23,420 nucleotides of DNA from HGM04593 sp964470845 (GCA_964470845.1 CAYYEL010000034.1:1-23420), one strand, 5' to 3'. Shown: positions 1-7,277, counted from the stretch's first letter. Numbers and translations are program-made. The notes: a model not told the origin generated them from the letters alone.

Positions 1-96
1 AGTGCTTTTACAAATTTATTTCGTAATGTTGCACTTGCTGGTTGACTCTGCAATTAAACATTTTTATCGTCTTATTATCAAAAAAAGTGTGTCCGA

Positions 97-129
97 TTGT
101 ATGTTTTTAAAAAATATATACTACATTTG
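97..129 (+). promoter_or_regulatory. Bacteroidetes-type promoter of tRNA-Ala
   Basis: A -7 box TACATTTG (122-129) matches the Bacteroidetes consensus TAnnTTTG. A weak -33 element TTG (97-99) lies 22 nt upstream, slightly wider than the usual 19-21. Transcription would begin near 136, about a dozen bases before the tRNA. The -7 box is clear; the -33 is weak. Confidence 0.6.
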
Positions 130-147
130 CAGCGGAAATATCCACAA

Positions 148-224
148 GGGGCATTAGCTCATCTGGCTAGAGCGTTTGACTGGCAGTCAAAAGGCGACGA
201 GTTCGAGTCTCGTATGCTCCACCA
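148..224 (+). tRNA. tRNA-Ala (anticodon GGC), CCA encoded
   Basis: A full cloverleaf can be drawn by eye. The 7-bp acceptor stem pairs GGGGCAT with ATGCTCC, the D stem is GCTC/GAGC, the anticodon stem is TTTGA/TCAAA around loop CTGGCAG, and the T arm is ACGAG-TTCGAGT-CTCGT. The anticodon GGC reads alanine codon GCC. The third acceptor pair is G:U, the alanyl-tRNA synthetase identity element, which confirms the assignment. The 3' CCA is encoded (222-224). It has its own promoter and is followed by a hairpin at 231-272, so it appears to be a single-gene transcript. Confidence 0.97.
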
Positions 225-230
225 ACAGAT

Positions 231-272
231 AAAGCATTGTATTTCAATTATTTACAAGAAATGCAATGCTTT
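231..272 (+). terminator. Hairpin terminator after tRNA-Ala
   Basis: A 14-bp stem (231-244 with 259-272, one G:U pair) encloses a 14-nt loop and is followed by the T-rich run GTTTGTTTT. It lies 6 nt after the tRNA CCA, as expected for a factor-independent terminator. Confidence 0.6.
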
Positions 273-368
273 GTTTGTTTTACATTCTTTGCACCCTTTT
301 TTCTTGATTTCGCGCAAAATCGCGCAAAAAAGAGAAAATTTGCGCAGTATAGGCGGTACTATAAATAT

Positions 369-402
369 AAAAAAGTCGGTTGCCGCTGCAACCGACTTTT
401 TT
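369..402 (-). terminator. Terminator of the TPM-LemA-flavodiiron operon
   Basis: A perfect 15-bp stem (369-383 with 388-402) has loop CGCT, a GC-rich core and runs of six A and six T at its two edges. It starts 2 nt beyond the flavodiiron stop codon on the minus strand. Because of the A and T runs it could act in both directions and also back up termination of tRNA-Ala transcription. Confidence 0.85.
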
Positions 403-403
403 A

Positions 404-1555
404 TTACAACATACTCTTTATAAGCGCCTCAATAGCGGGCTCGTCGTCGGGCTTCATACGTGATTTTATTGTAACTACAGGCTCGACAATCTCAATATTT
501 TTCATCTCCTCAAGCATCGTGCGCATTACTCTTGCGGCAGTGGGTGCCCACGAGCCATTTTCGACAAGCGCTACACGGCGATTCTGGAAATTCTTTATCT
601 TCAGATGGTGTAAGAAATGTTGCATCGGGGGGAATACTCCTGCATCGTACGAGGCGGCACACAGCACCATACGGCTCATACGGAAAGCATCGGCAAGTGC
701 TTGGGCGGCATCTGCACGGGCAAGGTCGGCTGTAATCACGTTCACTCCCTGCCTGCGCAACTCGTCGGCTATCAGCAGTGCTACTGCTGCTGTTCCACCA
801 TAGATTGAGGCGTAGGCAACAAATACTCCATCTACCTCGGGACGATAGCTGCTCCACGTATCGTAAAGGCTGATATAATGTCCGAGGTTCTCTTTTAGGA
901 CAGGGCCGTGCAGAGGACAGATTGTGGCAATGTCGAGTGCTGCGGCTTTCTTCAGAAGCGCTTGCACCTGCGGGCCGTACTTTCCTACAATGTTTAGGAA
1001 ATAACGACGCGCCTCGTCGTCCCACGCCTCGTCGAGTGTAGCTGCTCCGAATTTTCCAAAGGCGTCGGCCGAGAACAACACGCGCTCCTTGTTGTCGTAC
1101 GACACAATTACCTCGGGCCAATGAACCATAGGTGCAGCCACAAAGGTAAGCTCGCGACTGCCAAGGTTCAGCGTATCACCCTCTTTTACTGCTATTGTGC
1201 GTGCCGAAAAATCGGGCTCGGTGAAGAATTGCGGCATCATCTTAATGGCTATTGCCGATGCAACCACCTTAAGCGAGGGAAAATGCTCCATAACCTCGGC
1301 TATGAGCGACGAATGGTCGGGCTCCATATGTTGCACGACAAGATAATCGGGGGTGCGTCCATTGAGCGCATCCATAAGATTGTTCCACCACTCTTCGCCT
1401 TTTCGTGCGTCGGCAGTGTCCATAATTGCTATTTTCTCGTCGAATATCACATACGAGTTATACGAGACGCCATCGGGTACTTTATATTGCCCCTCGAATA
1501 GGTCAATATCATTATCGTGTACCCCAATATACTTTATTGTTGAAGTAATGTTCAT
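404..1555 (-). CDS. Flavodiiron protein (FprA family A-type flavoprotein)
   Basis: A soluble cytoplasmic enzyme that reduces O2 to water and/or NO to N2O at a non-haem di-iron site, taking electrons from a rubredoxin-like donor through FMN. The 383 residues are typical of a class A protein with no extra C-terminal domain. The N-terminal metallo-beta-lactamase-like domain shows the iron ligand pattern: H76-x-E78-x-D80-H81 (HMEPDH), H145 in APMVHWPE, D164 in SADAFG and H216 in CPLHGPV. From about residue 243 a flavodoxin domain begins (VFVAYASIYGGTA), with a second FMN-contact segment near VENGSWAPT. It is the last gene of a minus-strand cluster, 40 nt after LemA, and is followed at once by a strong terminator. 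The family is common in anaerobes as oxygen or nitrosative protection; O2 versus NO preference cannot be read from the sequence. Confidence 0.95.
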   Translation of the reverse strand: MNITSTIKYIGVHDNDIDLFEGQYKVPDGVSYNSYVIFDEKIAIMDTADARKGEEWWNNLMDALNGRTPDYLVVQHMEPDHSSLIAEVMEHFPSLKVVASAIAIKMMPQFFTEPDFSARTIAVKEGDTLNLGSRELTFVAAPMVHWPEVIVSYDNKERVLFSADAFGKFGAATLDEAWDDEARRYFLNIVGKYGPQVQALLKKAAALDIATICPLHGPVLKENLGHYISLYDTWSSYRPEVDGVFVAYASIYGGTAAVALLIADELRRQGVNVITADLARADAAQALADAFRMSRMVLCAASYDAGVFPPMQHFLHHLKIKNFQNRRVALVENGSWAPTAARVMRTMLEEMKNIEIVEPVVTIKSRMKPDDEPAIEALIKSML

Positions 1556-1595
1556 AATTTTACTTAGTTATTTAATAGTTTCTAACTGTGCTCAT

Positions 1596-2177
1596 TTAAA
1601 ATTTAACCTCGGGAGCTTTAGAAGCACCCTCCTCGGCCTCGAAATAGGGACGTTTCTCGAACCCGAACATTCCGGCCAGAAGATTGCGGGGGAACGTGCG
1701 GATGGCTGTATTATATTCTCTTGCCACCTCGTTAAAATTGCGACGCTCGACGCTTATGCGATTCTCAGTACCCTCTAACTGCGCCTGAAGCTCAAGAAAA
1801 TTTTGGTTGGCTTTAAGGTCGGGGTAATTCTCGGTGATTGCGAGCAGACGACCAAGGGCAGCACCAACCTCGCCCTGTGCCTTCTGATAGGCCTGTAATT
1901 TCTCGGGGGTAAGGTCATCTGCATTCACTGTCATCTGAGTGGCACGTGTGCGAGCCGATACAACAGCATCGAGCGTCTCTTGCTCGTGTGCTGCGTAACC
2001 CTTTACCGTGTTTACAAGATTAGGGATAAGGTCGGCGCGACGTTGATACTGATTTTCGACATTACTCCAAGCAGTGCCTACACCCTCGTCCATTTTCACT
2101 AATCCATTATAACTTGTTACAGCCCATATAATCGCAATTACTGCGACTACGATAATAATAATTGTTGATTTTTTCAT
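1596..2177 (-). CDS. lemA: LemA family membrane protein
   Basis: The 193-residue protein has one N-terminal membrane segment (about residues 4-22), then the charged, helical LemA domain. Family-typical stretches include AWSNVENQYQRRADLIPNLV, VKGYAAHE and the later ENRISVERRNFNEVAREYN. Length and layout match the family. LemA proteins are thought to expose a long helical bundle outside the inner membrane; their biochemical role is not settled. The gene lies 37 nt downstream of a TPM-domain gene, a pairing seen in many bacteria that suggests a joint envelope function, and 40 nt upstream of the flavodiiron gene. No separate promoter is evident, so it is probably co-transcribed from the promoter at 3135-3166. 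The start ATG is followed by MKKSTIIIIVVA, a normal signal-anchor start. Confidence 0.93.
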   Translation of the reverse strand: MKKSTIIIIVVAVIAIIWAVTSYNGLVKMDEGVGTAWSNVENQYQRRADLIPNLVNTVKGYAAHEQETLDAVVSARTRATQMTVNADDLTPEKLQAYQKAQGEVGAALGRLLAITENYPDLKANQNFLELQAQLEGTENRISVERRNFNEVAREYNTAIRTFPRNLLAGMFGFEKRPYFEAEEGASKAPEVKF

Positions 2178-2214
2178 TATTGTAATTATTAAGATTTATA
2201 ATTCCACCTATTAT

Positions 2215-3117
2215 TCAGAAGCGCGAGCCTGCACCACCACCGCCGAAGCTGCCACCGCCGAAGCTACCGCCTCGGCCGATGCCTCCACCGCCCGAACGCC
2301 CGAATCCTCCGCCGATAAAAGCACCACCCGTGCCACCACGATAATTCGGGTCAACCGTAGTCTGCTGACGCACAAAAAAGTGTCCGCAATCTTTACATTT
2401 ATAGGTTACGTCATATACCAGATAGCCGTTCGAGCGCCTTACAAATTTGGTACTTACCACGATAATATTCTTTTTTTTGCATTTTGGGCAGCGACCATAA
2501 ATATAGACACAGTAAACCAGCGTTGCAAAAAGAGTTAGAAAAATAAAGGCCATAAATATAATAAGCGCAGTAGTATCATCATCCTCTTCGGGCAGCGGTT
2601 CCATTGAACCATCGAGAATTGCGGCAACAGCCTTAATACCTTCGAGCATTCCTTTATCCCAATCGTCCCGACCAAAATGCTCGACCATATAATTCATTTG
2701 CACACGCTTACACAATGCATCGGGAAGCACACCTTCGAGCCCGTAGCCTGTGGCAAACTGTACACAGCGCTCATCGGTCGATAAAAGCACCACGAGGCCG
2801 TTGTTGCGTTCGCGTTCGCCCACACCATTCTCTTGCCCCAAACGATGCGCAAAGTCGAAACAGTCGCCACCCTCAATGCCCGTAACAACTGCTACAAGCG
2901 TTTGTATGCCGGTTTTTTGCTCCAATGAGTAGAGGATGCTGTCTATCTGTGCTACAACGGGAGCTGTGAGGATATTATCGGGGTTGCTGACGTAACGTGT
3001 GCGGTCGTGCAGATGCACAAGGGGTATTTCTTTTACCTTGTACTCGCGTGCCGAGGCAATGTCAACAGCACTCGCAAGCACAAGCAATATTATAAGAAGA
3101 AACTTTTTTATCATCAT
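2215..3117 (-). CDS. TPM-domain membrane protein with zinc-ribbon segment and Gly-rich tail
   Basis: A secreted or membrane-anchored protein of about 300 residues. A signal peptide (MMIKKFLLIILLVLASA) leads into a TPM domain (YgcG/Psb32 type) including VSNPDNILTAPVVAQIDSIL, NNGLVVLLSTDERC and ATGYGLEGVLPD. After an acidic linker comes one transmembrane segment (ALIIFMAFIFLTLFATLVYC), then two CxxC pairs (CPKC and CKDC) that look like a zinc ribbon, and a C-terminal tail rich in Gly, Ser and Phe. The open frame extends upstream to 3165, but that ATG lies upstream of the predicted promoter -7 box (3135-3142) and transcription start, so a start at 3117 (or the neighbouring ATGs at 3114 and 3123) fits better. 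Downstream are lemA and the flavodiiron gene. The TPM-LemA pairing is recurrent; the molecular function is unresolved. Confidence 0.88.
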   Translation of the reverse strand: MMIKKFLLIILLVLASAVDIASAREYKVKEIPLVHLHDRTRYVSNPDNILTAPVVAQIDSILYSLEQKTGIQTLVAVVTGIEGGDCFDFAHRLGQENGVGERERNNGLVVLLSTDERCVQFATGYGLEGVLPDALCKRVQMNYMVEHFGRDDWDKGMLEGIKAVAAILDGSMEPLPEEDDDTTALIIFMAFIFLTLFATLVYCVYIYGRCPKCKKKNIIVVSTKFVRRSNGYLVYDVTYKCKDCGHFFVRQQTTVDPNYRGGTGGAFIGGGFGRSGGGGIGRGGSFGGGSFGGGGAGSRF

Positions 3118-3134
3118 ATTCATTGAATTTGTTG

Positions 3135-3166
3135 CAAATTTAATAAAATAATCATTGGTGTACAAT
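3135..3166 (-). promoter_or_regulatory. Promoter of the TPM-LemA-flavodiiron operon
   Basis: On the minus strand a -7 box TAAATTTG (3135-3142) lies 20 nt from a -33 element ATTG (3163-3166), close to the Bacteroidetes TTTG/TAnnTTTG pattern. Transcription would start near 3128, just ahead of the ATGs at 3123, 3117 and 3114. This is the main reason for rejecting the longer frame start at 3165. Confidence 0.6.
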
Positions 3167-3266
3167 AAAAACTTTTTTCAGTTATTCTTAGTCGATTAGT
3201 ATTTATACACGCCTTTGCTGCCAACGAGTAACCTGCCGCAAAAAGCAATCTCCTAAAAAAGGCAAA

Positions 3267-3312
3267 AAAACAATTGGGTAGGCTTTTTCTAAAAAGCCTA
3301 CCCAATTGTTTT
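3267..3312 (-). terminator. Terminator of the leucine-rich-repeat gene
   Basis: A perfect inverted repeat of 22 bp per arm (3267-3288 and 3291-3312) contains the core CAATTGGGTAGGC. On the minus strand a T run follows the stem, as in a factor-independent terminator. It sits about 100 nt beyond the leucine-rich-repeat stop codon and upstream of the TPM operon promoter. Confidence 0.85.
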
Positions 3313-3373
3313 ATCCAAGAATCTTGCTTACTTCATAAAAACATTGCGCTACGCGCGAACTGTTTTGCGCTCG

Positions 3374-3408
3374 GCAATGATTGATTAAGCAAGCTTATCA
3401 ATCATTGC
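3374..3408 (-). repeat. Bulged hairpin directly after the LRR stop codon
   Basis: The 11-bp outer stem GCAATGATTGA (3374-3384) with TCAATCATTGC (3398-3408) continues, after a single bulged T, into a 5-bp inner stem TAAGC/GCTTA with a 2-nt loop. It lies 2 nt past the stop of the leucine-rich-repeat gene and lacks a T run, so it may protect the mRNA 3' end rather than terminate; the strong terminator is about 60 nt further on. Confidence 0.55.
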
Positions 3409-3410
3409 TC

Positions 3411-4643
3411 TCACTTAATCAGCACTTTTCTACCGTTCACAATGTAGATACCTTTAACAGGATTCTCCACGCGGCGGCCACTGAGGTCGTAGTAAACAGC
3501 GTTCTCTGCGCCCTCGGCCTCAACACTCTCAACGCCTGTAAAGCCGCTAAAGTCGAAGCGGTAACCTGCGCTGAGTTGCGCTCCGGGGTCGCTTGTGTCG
3601 AGATTACCCTCGCCTGTGCTAATATCGCTGAGCAGCATATAAGCCTTGTTGGCGTTGTTCTTGAACGTGCCGTCGGCATTTAGTTTCGCGCGGTACATTC
3701 CAATAACGCCGTCGACCTTAGAAAGAACGTAAGCTGTTGCTGCTGCGGGTTTAACGTAAGTGGCAGCCACAGTACCTGTGAGCAGATTGCCGCTGACGGC
3801 GGCGGGTGTCTCGCTGCTCTCCACGAACGAATATGTACCCTCCTCGGCGCGTACAATTACACCGGTGTTTGCGGGAATAATATCCTCCACGAGCTGCATT
3901 TTCAGGCGGTCGCCCTCAATGCGGTTGGCTGTATAGACCTCGACGCCTGTGGGAATCTCTACTGCATAATCGAGGAACATTGTTGCGTAGCCCGCTGCCG
4001 ATACTGTCAGAGTATAAGCCTCTACGATATTTGTAAAATCGCTCCAACCCTCGGTTGCTGCGTAGGTTGACTTTGCGCCTTTGGGAACATACAGAGTGCA
4101 ATTTGTTTTATCTACATCATAAAATACATTGTATCCGAGAGCAAAGAGCCTGTCGGCAGGGATGTGCGAGGTAATGCTTGTAAGGCCGGTGCAACCACGG
4201 AACGCACTACTTCCTATGCTTGTAACGCTATTAGGAATTTCAACGCTTGTAAGGCCGGTGCAACCATAGAACGCATATTCTCCTATGCTTGTTACACTGT
4301 TTGGAATTTCAATGCTTGTAAGGCCGGCGCAATCAAAGAACGCATCATATCCTATGCTTGTAACACTACTTGGTATTTCAATACTGGTAAGGCCGGTACA
4401 ATAATAGAACGCCTCGTCTCCTATGCTTGTAACACTATAAGTTGTTCCGTCGTAAATAACGCTCTGGGGGATTGTTACATCGCCGGTGTATTCATTATCA
4501 CCGCTTGTTACCTCAACAGTTTTATCCCCATAGGACAAAATATTGTAGCAAATACCATCCACATCAAACGTTTGAGCACTTACCACTGTTGAGCAGAGCA
4601 ACAACAGGGCTGCCATTAGTTTCTTTAAGTAATTTTGTTTCAT
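3411..4643 (-). CDS. Secreted leucine-rich-repeat (BspA-type) surface protein
   Basis: A 410-residue exported protein. The signal peptide ends near LLLLCSTVVSAQ (residue 24). Residues about 70-165 hold four BspA-type leucine-rich repeats of 23 residues on the theme IPNSVTSIGEYAFYGCTGLT, closed by a cap with GYNVFYDVDKTNCTLYVPKGA. A beta-rich middle region follows, and the last 35 residues carry a tail of the type YYDLSGRRV...KGIYIVNGRKVLIK. BspA-type repeats usually bind host or bacterial surface ligands; the partner here is unknown. The tail resembles a type IX secretion C-terminal signal but is also common in gut Bacteroidales without a proven sorting role. The gene has its own promoter (4663-4693) and terminator and diverges from the PorE-like gene. 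Confidence 0.88.
   Translation of the reverse strand: MKQNYLKKLMAALLLLCSTVVSAQTFDVDGICYNILSYGDKTVEVTSGDNEYTGDVTIPQSVIYDGTTYSVTSIGDEAFYYCTGLTSIEIPSSVTSIGYDAFFDCAGLTSIEIPNSVTSIGEYAFYGCTGLTSVEIPNSVTSIGSSAFRGCTGLTSITSHIPADRLFALGYNVFYDVDKTNCTLYVPKGAKSTYAATEGWSDFTNIVEAYTLTVSAAGYATMFLDYAVEIPTGVEVYTANRIEGDRLKMQLVEDIIPANTGVIVRAEEGTYSFVESSETPAAVSGNLLTGTVAATYVKPAAATAYVLSKVDGVIGMYRAKLNADGTFKNNANKAYMLLSDISTGEGNLDTSDPGAQLSAGYRFDFSGFTGVESVEAEGAENAVYYDLSGRRVENPVKGIYIVNGRKVLIK
4176..4440 (-). repeat. Four tandem 69-bp repeats inside the LRR gene
   Basis: The string TAAGGCCGG recurs at 4181, 4250, 4319 and 4388, exactly 69 bp apart, and the flanking bases stay highly similar across units. Each unit encodes one 23-residue leucine-rich repeat, so gain or loss of a unit keeps the reading frame. 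Confidence 0.92.
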
Positions 4644-4662
4644 AGTTGTTTTGTTTATGGCT

Positions 4663-4693
4663 CAAAGATATTTATTTTCACAAATGATTCAAA
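4663..4693 (-). promoter_or_regulatory. Promoter of the leucine-rich-repeat gene
   Basis: The -7 box TATCTTTG (4663-4670, minus strand) and -33 box TTTG (4690-4693) are separated by 19 nt, a full match to the Bacteroidetes primary promoter. The predicted start near 4656 gives a short leader of about 13 nt before the ATG at 4643. Confidence 0.75.
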
Positions 4694-4932
4694 TAAGCAA
4701 AGAGAAAATTATATAATATTTAGTTTTTTTCACAAAATCATACAGATTAAAGTATAAGAATAAGCAAACGAAAGTTGCGCAAGCGAATGGGTGAAAATTT
4801 ATTTTCGCACGCAACGAGCGCAGCTTGCCGCTTCGGAATTAGATTCACAAGACACCAATATAGAAAAATATTCTTCGATGATAATATAATAAATAACACA
4901 TTTTTCAGTTATTATATAGACAAAGCCACAAA

Positions 4933-6924
4933 ATGAGAAACAACACCCTATATATAATATTATCCATAATCGCGCTATTGCTGACAACCGCTTGCAGCAG
5001 CGAGAAGGCCATACGCAAAGGCGACCAGCTTGTCGCCATAAACGAATATTTCGACGCTGCCAAGCAATACAAACGCGCCTATTCCAAAATAGCCCCCAAA
5101 GAGCGCCAAAAGCGCGGCCTTGTTGCGTGGAAAATGGCCGAGTGCTACCGCAAGAGCAATAATCCGCAGCGAGCAGCAGGCGCTTATCAGAATGCCATAC
5201 GCTACAAATACAGCGACACGACAGCTTACCGCTATCTGGCCGATGCTCAGGTAGAAAATGGCGACTACAAGGCTGCAATAAAGAATTACGAGCTTTACCT
5301 TACACACAACCCCCACGACCGTATGGCACAATTGGGTCTGCAAGCAGCCCGACAGTCGCAAGAGTGGAAAAAGAATCCCACACGTTACATTGTAAAACTC
5401 GCCAAAGAGCTCAACGGACAGCGCAGCGACTTTTGCCCGATGTACGTGGGCGAGGACACCGCCACCATAATAATTTCATCGACCCGTAAAGAGGCTCAAG
5501 GCGACGACCTCAGCGGAATAACCGGCCAAAAGCCATCGGATTTTTTTATGGCCAAGCGCGACGAAAAAGGCAAATGGCAAAAAGTCGAAAAGATTGAGGC
5601 CGACATTAACAGCGAATATGAGGATGGTGCCTGCGCCTTTACCCCCGACGGAAAAACAATGTACTTTACACGCTGTCCCATAGACGACCAATATCCCCGC
5701 TATGCCACAATATACAAAAGCGAGCGCAGCGACGCTTCGTGGACAGCCCCCGAGCAGGTAAAAATATCGAGCGACACACTCTCGTCGTATGCCCACCCGG
5801 CAGTATCGCCCGACGGGCAGTGGCTCTATTTCACCTCGAATATGGCAGGCGGCGAGGGCGGCCTCGACCTGTGGCGCTACTACATTGGCAACAGTCGCGC
5901 AATGGAAGGAATAGTAGAGAATTTAGGCAGCGAGATTAACACCGAGGGCGACGAGCAATTCCCCACATTCGGCCCGCAGGGCGAGCTGTTTTTCTCGTCC
6001 GATGGCCATCCGGGAATGGGTGGATTAGACATTTTCTGTGCCACATTCATCAACGACACCACGGTGAACATCGAAAATATGCGTGCCCCGATAAACTCCA
6101 ATGGCGACGATTTTGGAATGACCTTTGCCCCGGGACTTTACCGCGGATATTTCAGCTCGAACCGAGGCGACGCACGCGGCTGGGATCACATATACTCGTT
6201 CCTGCTGCCCGAGACGCTGCACACCCTCTATGGCTGGATATACGAAAAGGACGGCTACGAGCTCCCCGAGGGCGTTATATATATGATTGGTAACGACGGT
6301 ACAAACACCAGTTTCGGAGTGATGAAAGACGGTTCGTATCGTGTGCGCGTAACTCCCGGAGTGGAGTATGTACTCTTGGGCACGTGTCGAGGCTATCTTA
6401 ACACAATGCAAGAGCTTAAGACCGAGAACATTGAGGGCACACACGAGTATCAGCGCGACTTTGAGCTGCCCTCAATCACCCGCCCCGTGCTTATAGACAA
6501 CATTTTCTATGAGTACGACCGCGCCGAGCTCACCCCCGAATCGACCGCCTCGCTCGACGAGCTTGTAAAGCTCCTCGAACTTAACCCCAACGTAACCATC
6601 GAGCTTGCCTCGCACTGCGACGCACGCGGCAGCGACACATACAACCAACGGCTTGCACAACGTCGCGCCGAGTCGGTTGTAAACTATCTTATTGAGCACG
6701 GGATTGAGAAAGAGCGCCTCACAGCAGTGGGTTACGGCGAGACACAGCCTAAAGTGGTACACAAGAAACTTACCGAGACACACACATTCTTAAAAGAGGG
6801 CGACACACTTACCGAGGAGTTTATCAACGCCCTTGAGGACGACGAGCAGCGCGAAACGTGCCACTCGCTTAACCGTCGCACCGAATTCCAAGTACTACGC
6901 ACCACATATAAACTATATGAATAA
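4933..6924 (+). CDS. PorE-like OmpA-family lipoprotein (TPR, beta-propeller, CRD, OmpA domains)
   Basis: A 663-residue predicted lipoprotein. The signal sequence ends in lipobox LTTAC with Cys21. TPR-like helices occupy about 30-140 (AWKMAECYRKSNNPQRAAGA, YRYLADAQVENGDYKAAIKN). A WD40/PD40-type propeller follows from about 150 to 430, marked by FTPDGKTMYFT, VSPDGQWLYFTS and FGPQGELFFSSDG. A small carboxypeptidase-regulatory-like domain spans about 435-505, and an OmpA C-terminal peptidoglycan-binding domain about 520-663 has the binding Asp in HCDARGSDTYN and Arg in LAQRRAESV. This order matches Porphyromonas gingivalis PorE, a type IX secretion component tethering the machine to peptidoglycan. 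Paralogues occur in Bacteroidetes without type IX secretion, so the domain call is firm and the PorE role is inference. The gene is monocistronic, with a hairpin at 6923-6956. I found no clear promoter in 4700-4932. Confidence 0.9.
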   Translation: MRNNTLYIILSIIALLLTTACSSEKAIRKGDQLVAINEYFDAAKQYKRAYSKIAPKERQKRGLVAWKMAECYRKSNNPQRAAGAYQNAIRYKYSDTTAYRYLADAQVENGDYKAAIKNYELYLTHNPHDRMAQLGLQAARQSQEWKKNPTRYIVKLAKELNGQRSDFCPMYVGEDTATIIISSTRKEAQGDDLSGITGQKPSDFFMAKRDEKGKWQKVEKIEADINSEYEDGACAFTPDGKTMYFTRCPIDDQYPRYATIYKSERSDASWTAPEQVKISSDTLSSYAHPAVSPDGQWLYFTSNMAGGEGGLDLWRYYIGNSRAMEGIVENLGSEINTEGDEQFPTFGPQGELFFSSDGHPGMGGLDIFCATFINDTTVNIENMRAPINSNGDDFGMTFAPGLYRGYFSSNRGDARGWDHIYSFLLPETLHTLYGWIYEKDGYELPEGVIYMIGNDGTNTSFGVMKDGSYRVRVTPGVEYVLLGTCRGYLNTMQELKTENIEGTHEYQRDFELPSITRPVLIDNIFYEYDRAELTPESTASLDELVKLLELNPNVTIELASHCDARGSDTYNQRLAQRRAESVVNYLIEHGIEKERLTAVGYGETQPKVVHKKLTETHTFLKEGDTLTEEFINALEDDEQRETCHSLNRRTEFQVLRTTYKLYE

Positions 6925-6956
6925 TATTAAAGCGCCATCAAAGGCGCTTTAATATT
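6923..6956 (+). terminator. Terminator of the PorE-like gene
   Basis: Perfect 14-bp arms (6923-6936 and 6943-6956) enclose loop ATCAAA, with a GC core AAAGCGCC/GGCGCTTT; the left arm overlaps the final bases of the stop codon. The trailing tract is T-rich rather than pure T. It may also stop transcripts arriving from ruvC on the other strand. Confidence 0.75.
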
Positions 6957-6959
6957 ATC

Positions 6960-7277
6960 GACAATGCTTGCAGCAGATAGTCGCACGTAGCACAGGCGAA
7001 GCGTGTGCCGTGCGGGGTGCGNNNNNNNNNNNNNNNNNNNNNNNNNNNNNNNNNNNNNNNNNNNNNNNNNNNNNNNNNNNNNNNNNNNNNNNNNNNNNNN
7101 NNNNNNNNNNNNNNNNNNNNNATAAGCAAGCATTGTCAATAAACCTGACCATAAAGCGCTTGCAGCAGATAGTCGCGCGTAGCACAGGCGAAGCGTGTGC
7201 CGCGCGGGGTGCGATAAGCAAGCATTGTCAATAAACCTGACCATAAAGCGCTTGCAGCAGATAGTCGCACGTAGCAC
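6960..7277. repeat. Tandem array of a 92-bp hairpin repeat, interrupted by a 100-N gap
   Basis: Anchor CTTGCAGCAG occurs at 6967, 7159 and 7251. The last two are 92 bp apart. The first unit is split by the N run: 55 bases before it (6967-7021) and 37 after it (7122-7158) sum to exactly 92. The third copy is truncated to 27 identical bases (7251-7277), 5 nt from the ruvC stop codon. Each full unit carries a hairpin with outer arms at 6982-6987/7009-7014 (copy 1) and 7174-7179/7201-7206 (copy 2). Outside the gap the two full copies differ only at two positions, and these pair with each other. An 11-bp inverted repeat GACAATGCTTG (6960-6970) / CAAGCATTGTC (7127-7137) frames the first unit. The array fills the space between two convergent genes. 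No coding sense is apparent, since 92 is not a multiple of 3. Function is unknown; a REP- or MITE-like dispersed element is one possibility. Confidence 0.9.
7022..7121. other. Assembly gap of exactly 100 N
   Basis: One hundred consecutive N, the conventional placeholder for a gap of unknown size. It falls inside the 92-bp repeat array, which explains why assembly broke here. The true number of repeat units is therefore unknown. Confidence 0.98.

Noticed and set aside
97..423. Open frame covering tRNA-Ala
   Set aside because: It reads through a well-formed tRNA, two hairpins and AT-rich spacer; spurious.
3344..3408. Resemblance of this region to the 92-bp repeat (GCTACGCGCGA and CAATGnTTGnTTA in the same order)
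   Set aside because: Only an 11-base identity plus loose similarity with different spacing; compatible with chance or a very distant relative of the repeat.
4740..4932. Inverted segments such as GTTGCG...CGCAAC upstream of the PorE-like gene
   Set aside because: Only 6-bp arms with long loops; no convincing promoter, riboswitch or repeat could be built from them.
4799..5278. Cys/Arg-rich minus-strand frame opposite the start of the PorE-like gene
   Set aside because: Antisense shadow of a strongly supported coding region, with no domain features.
6967..7277. CRISPR-like direct repeats
   Set aside because: Units are contiguous 92-bp tandem copies with no distinct spacers and no cas genes nearby.
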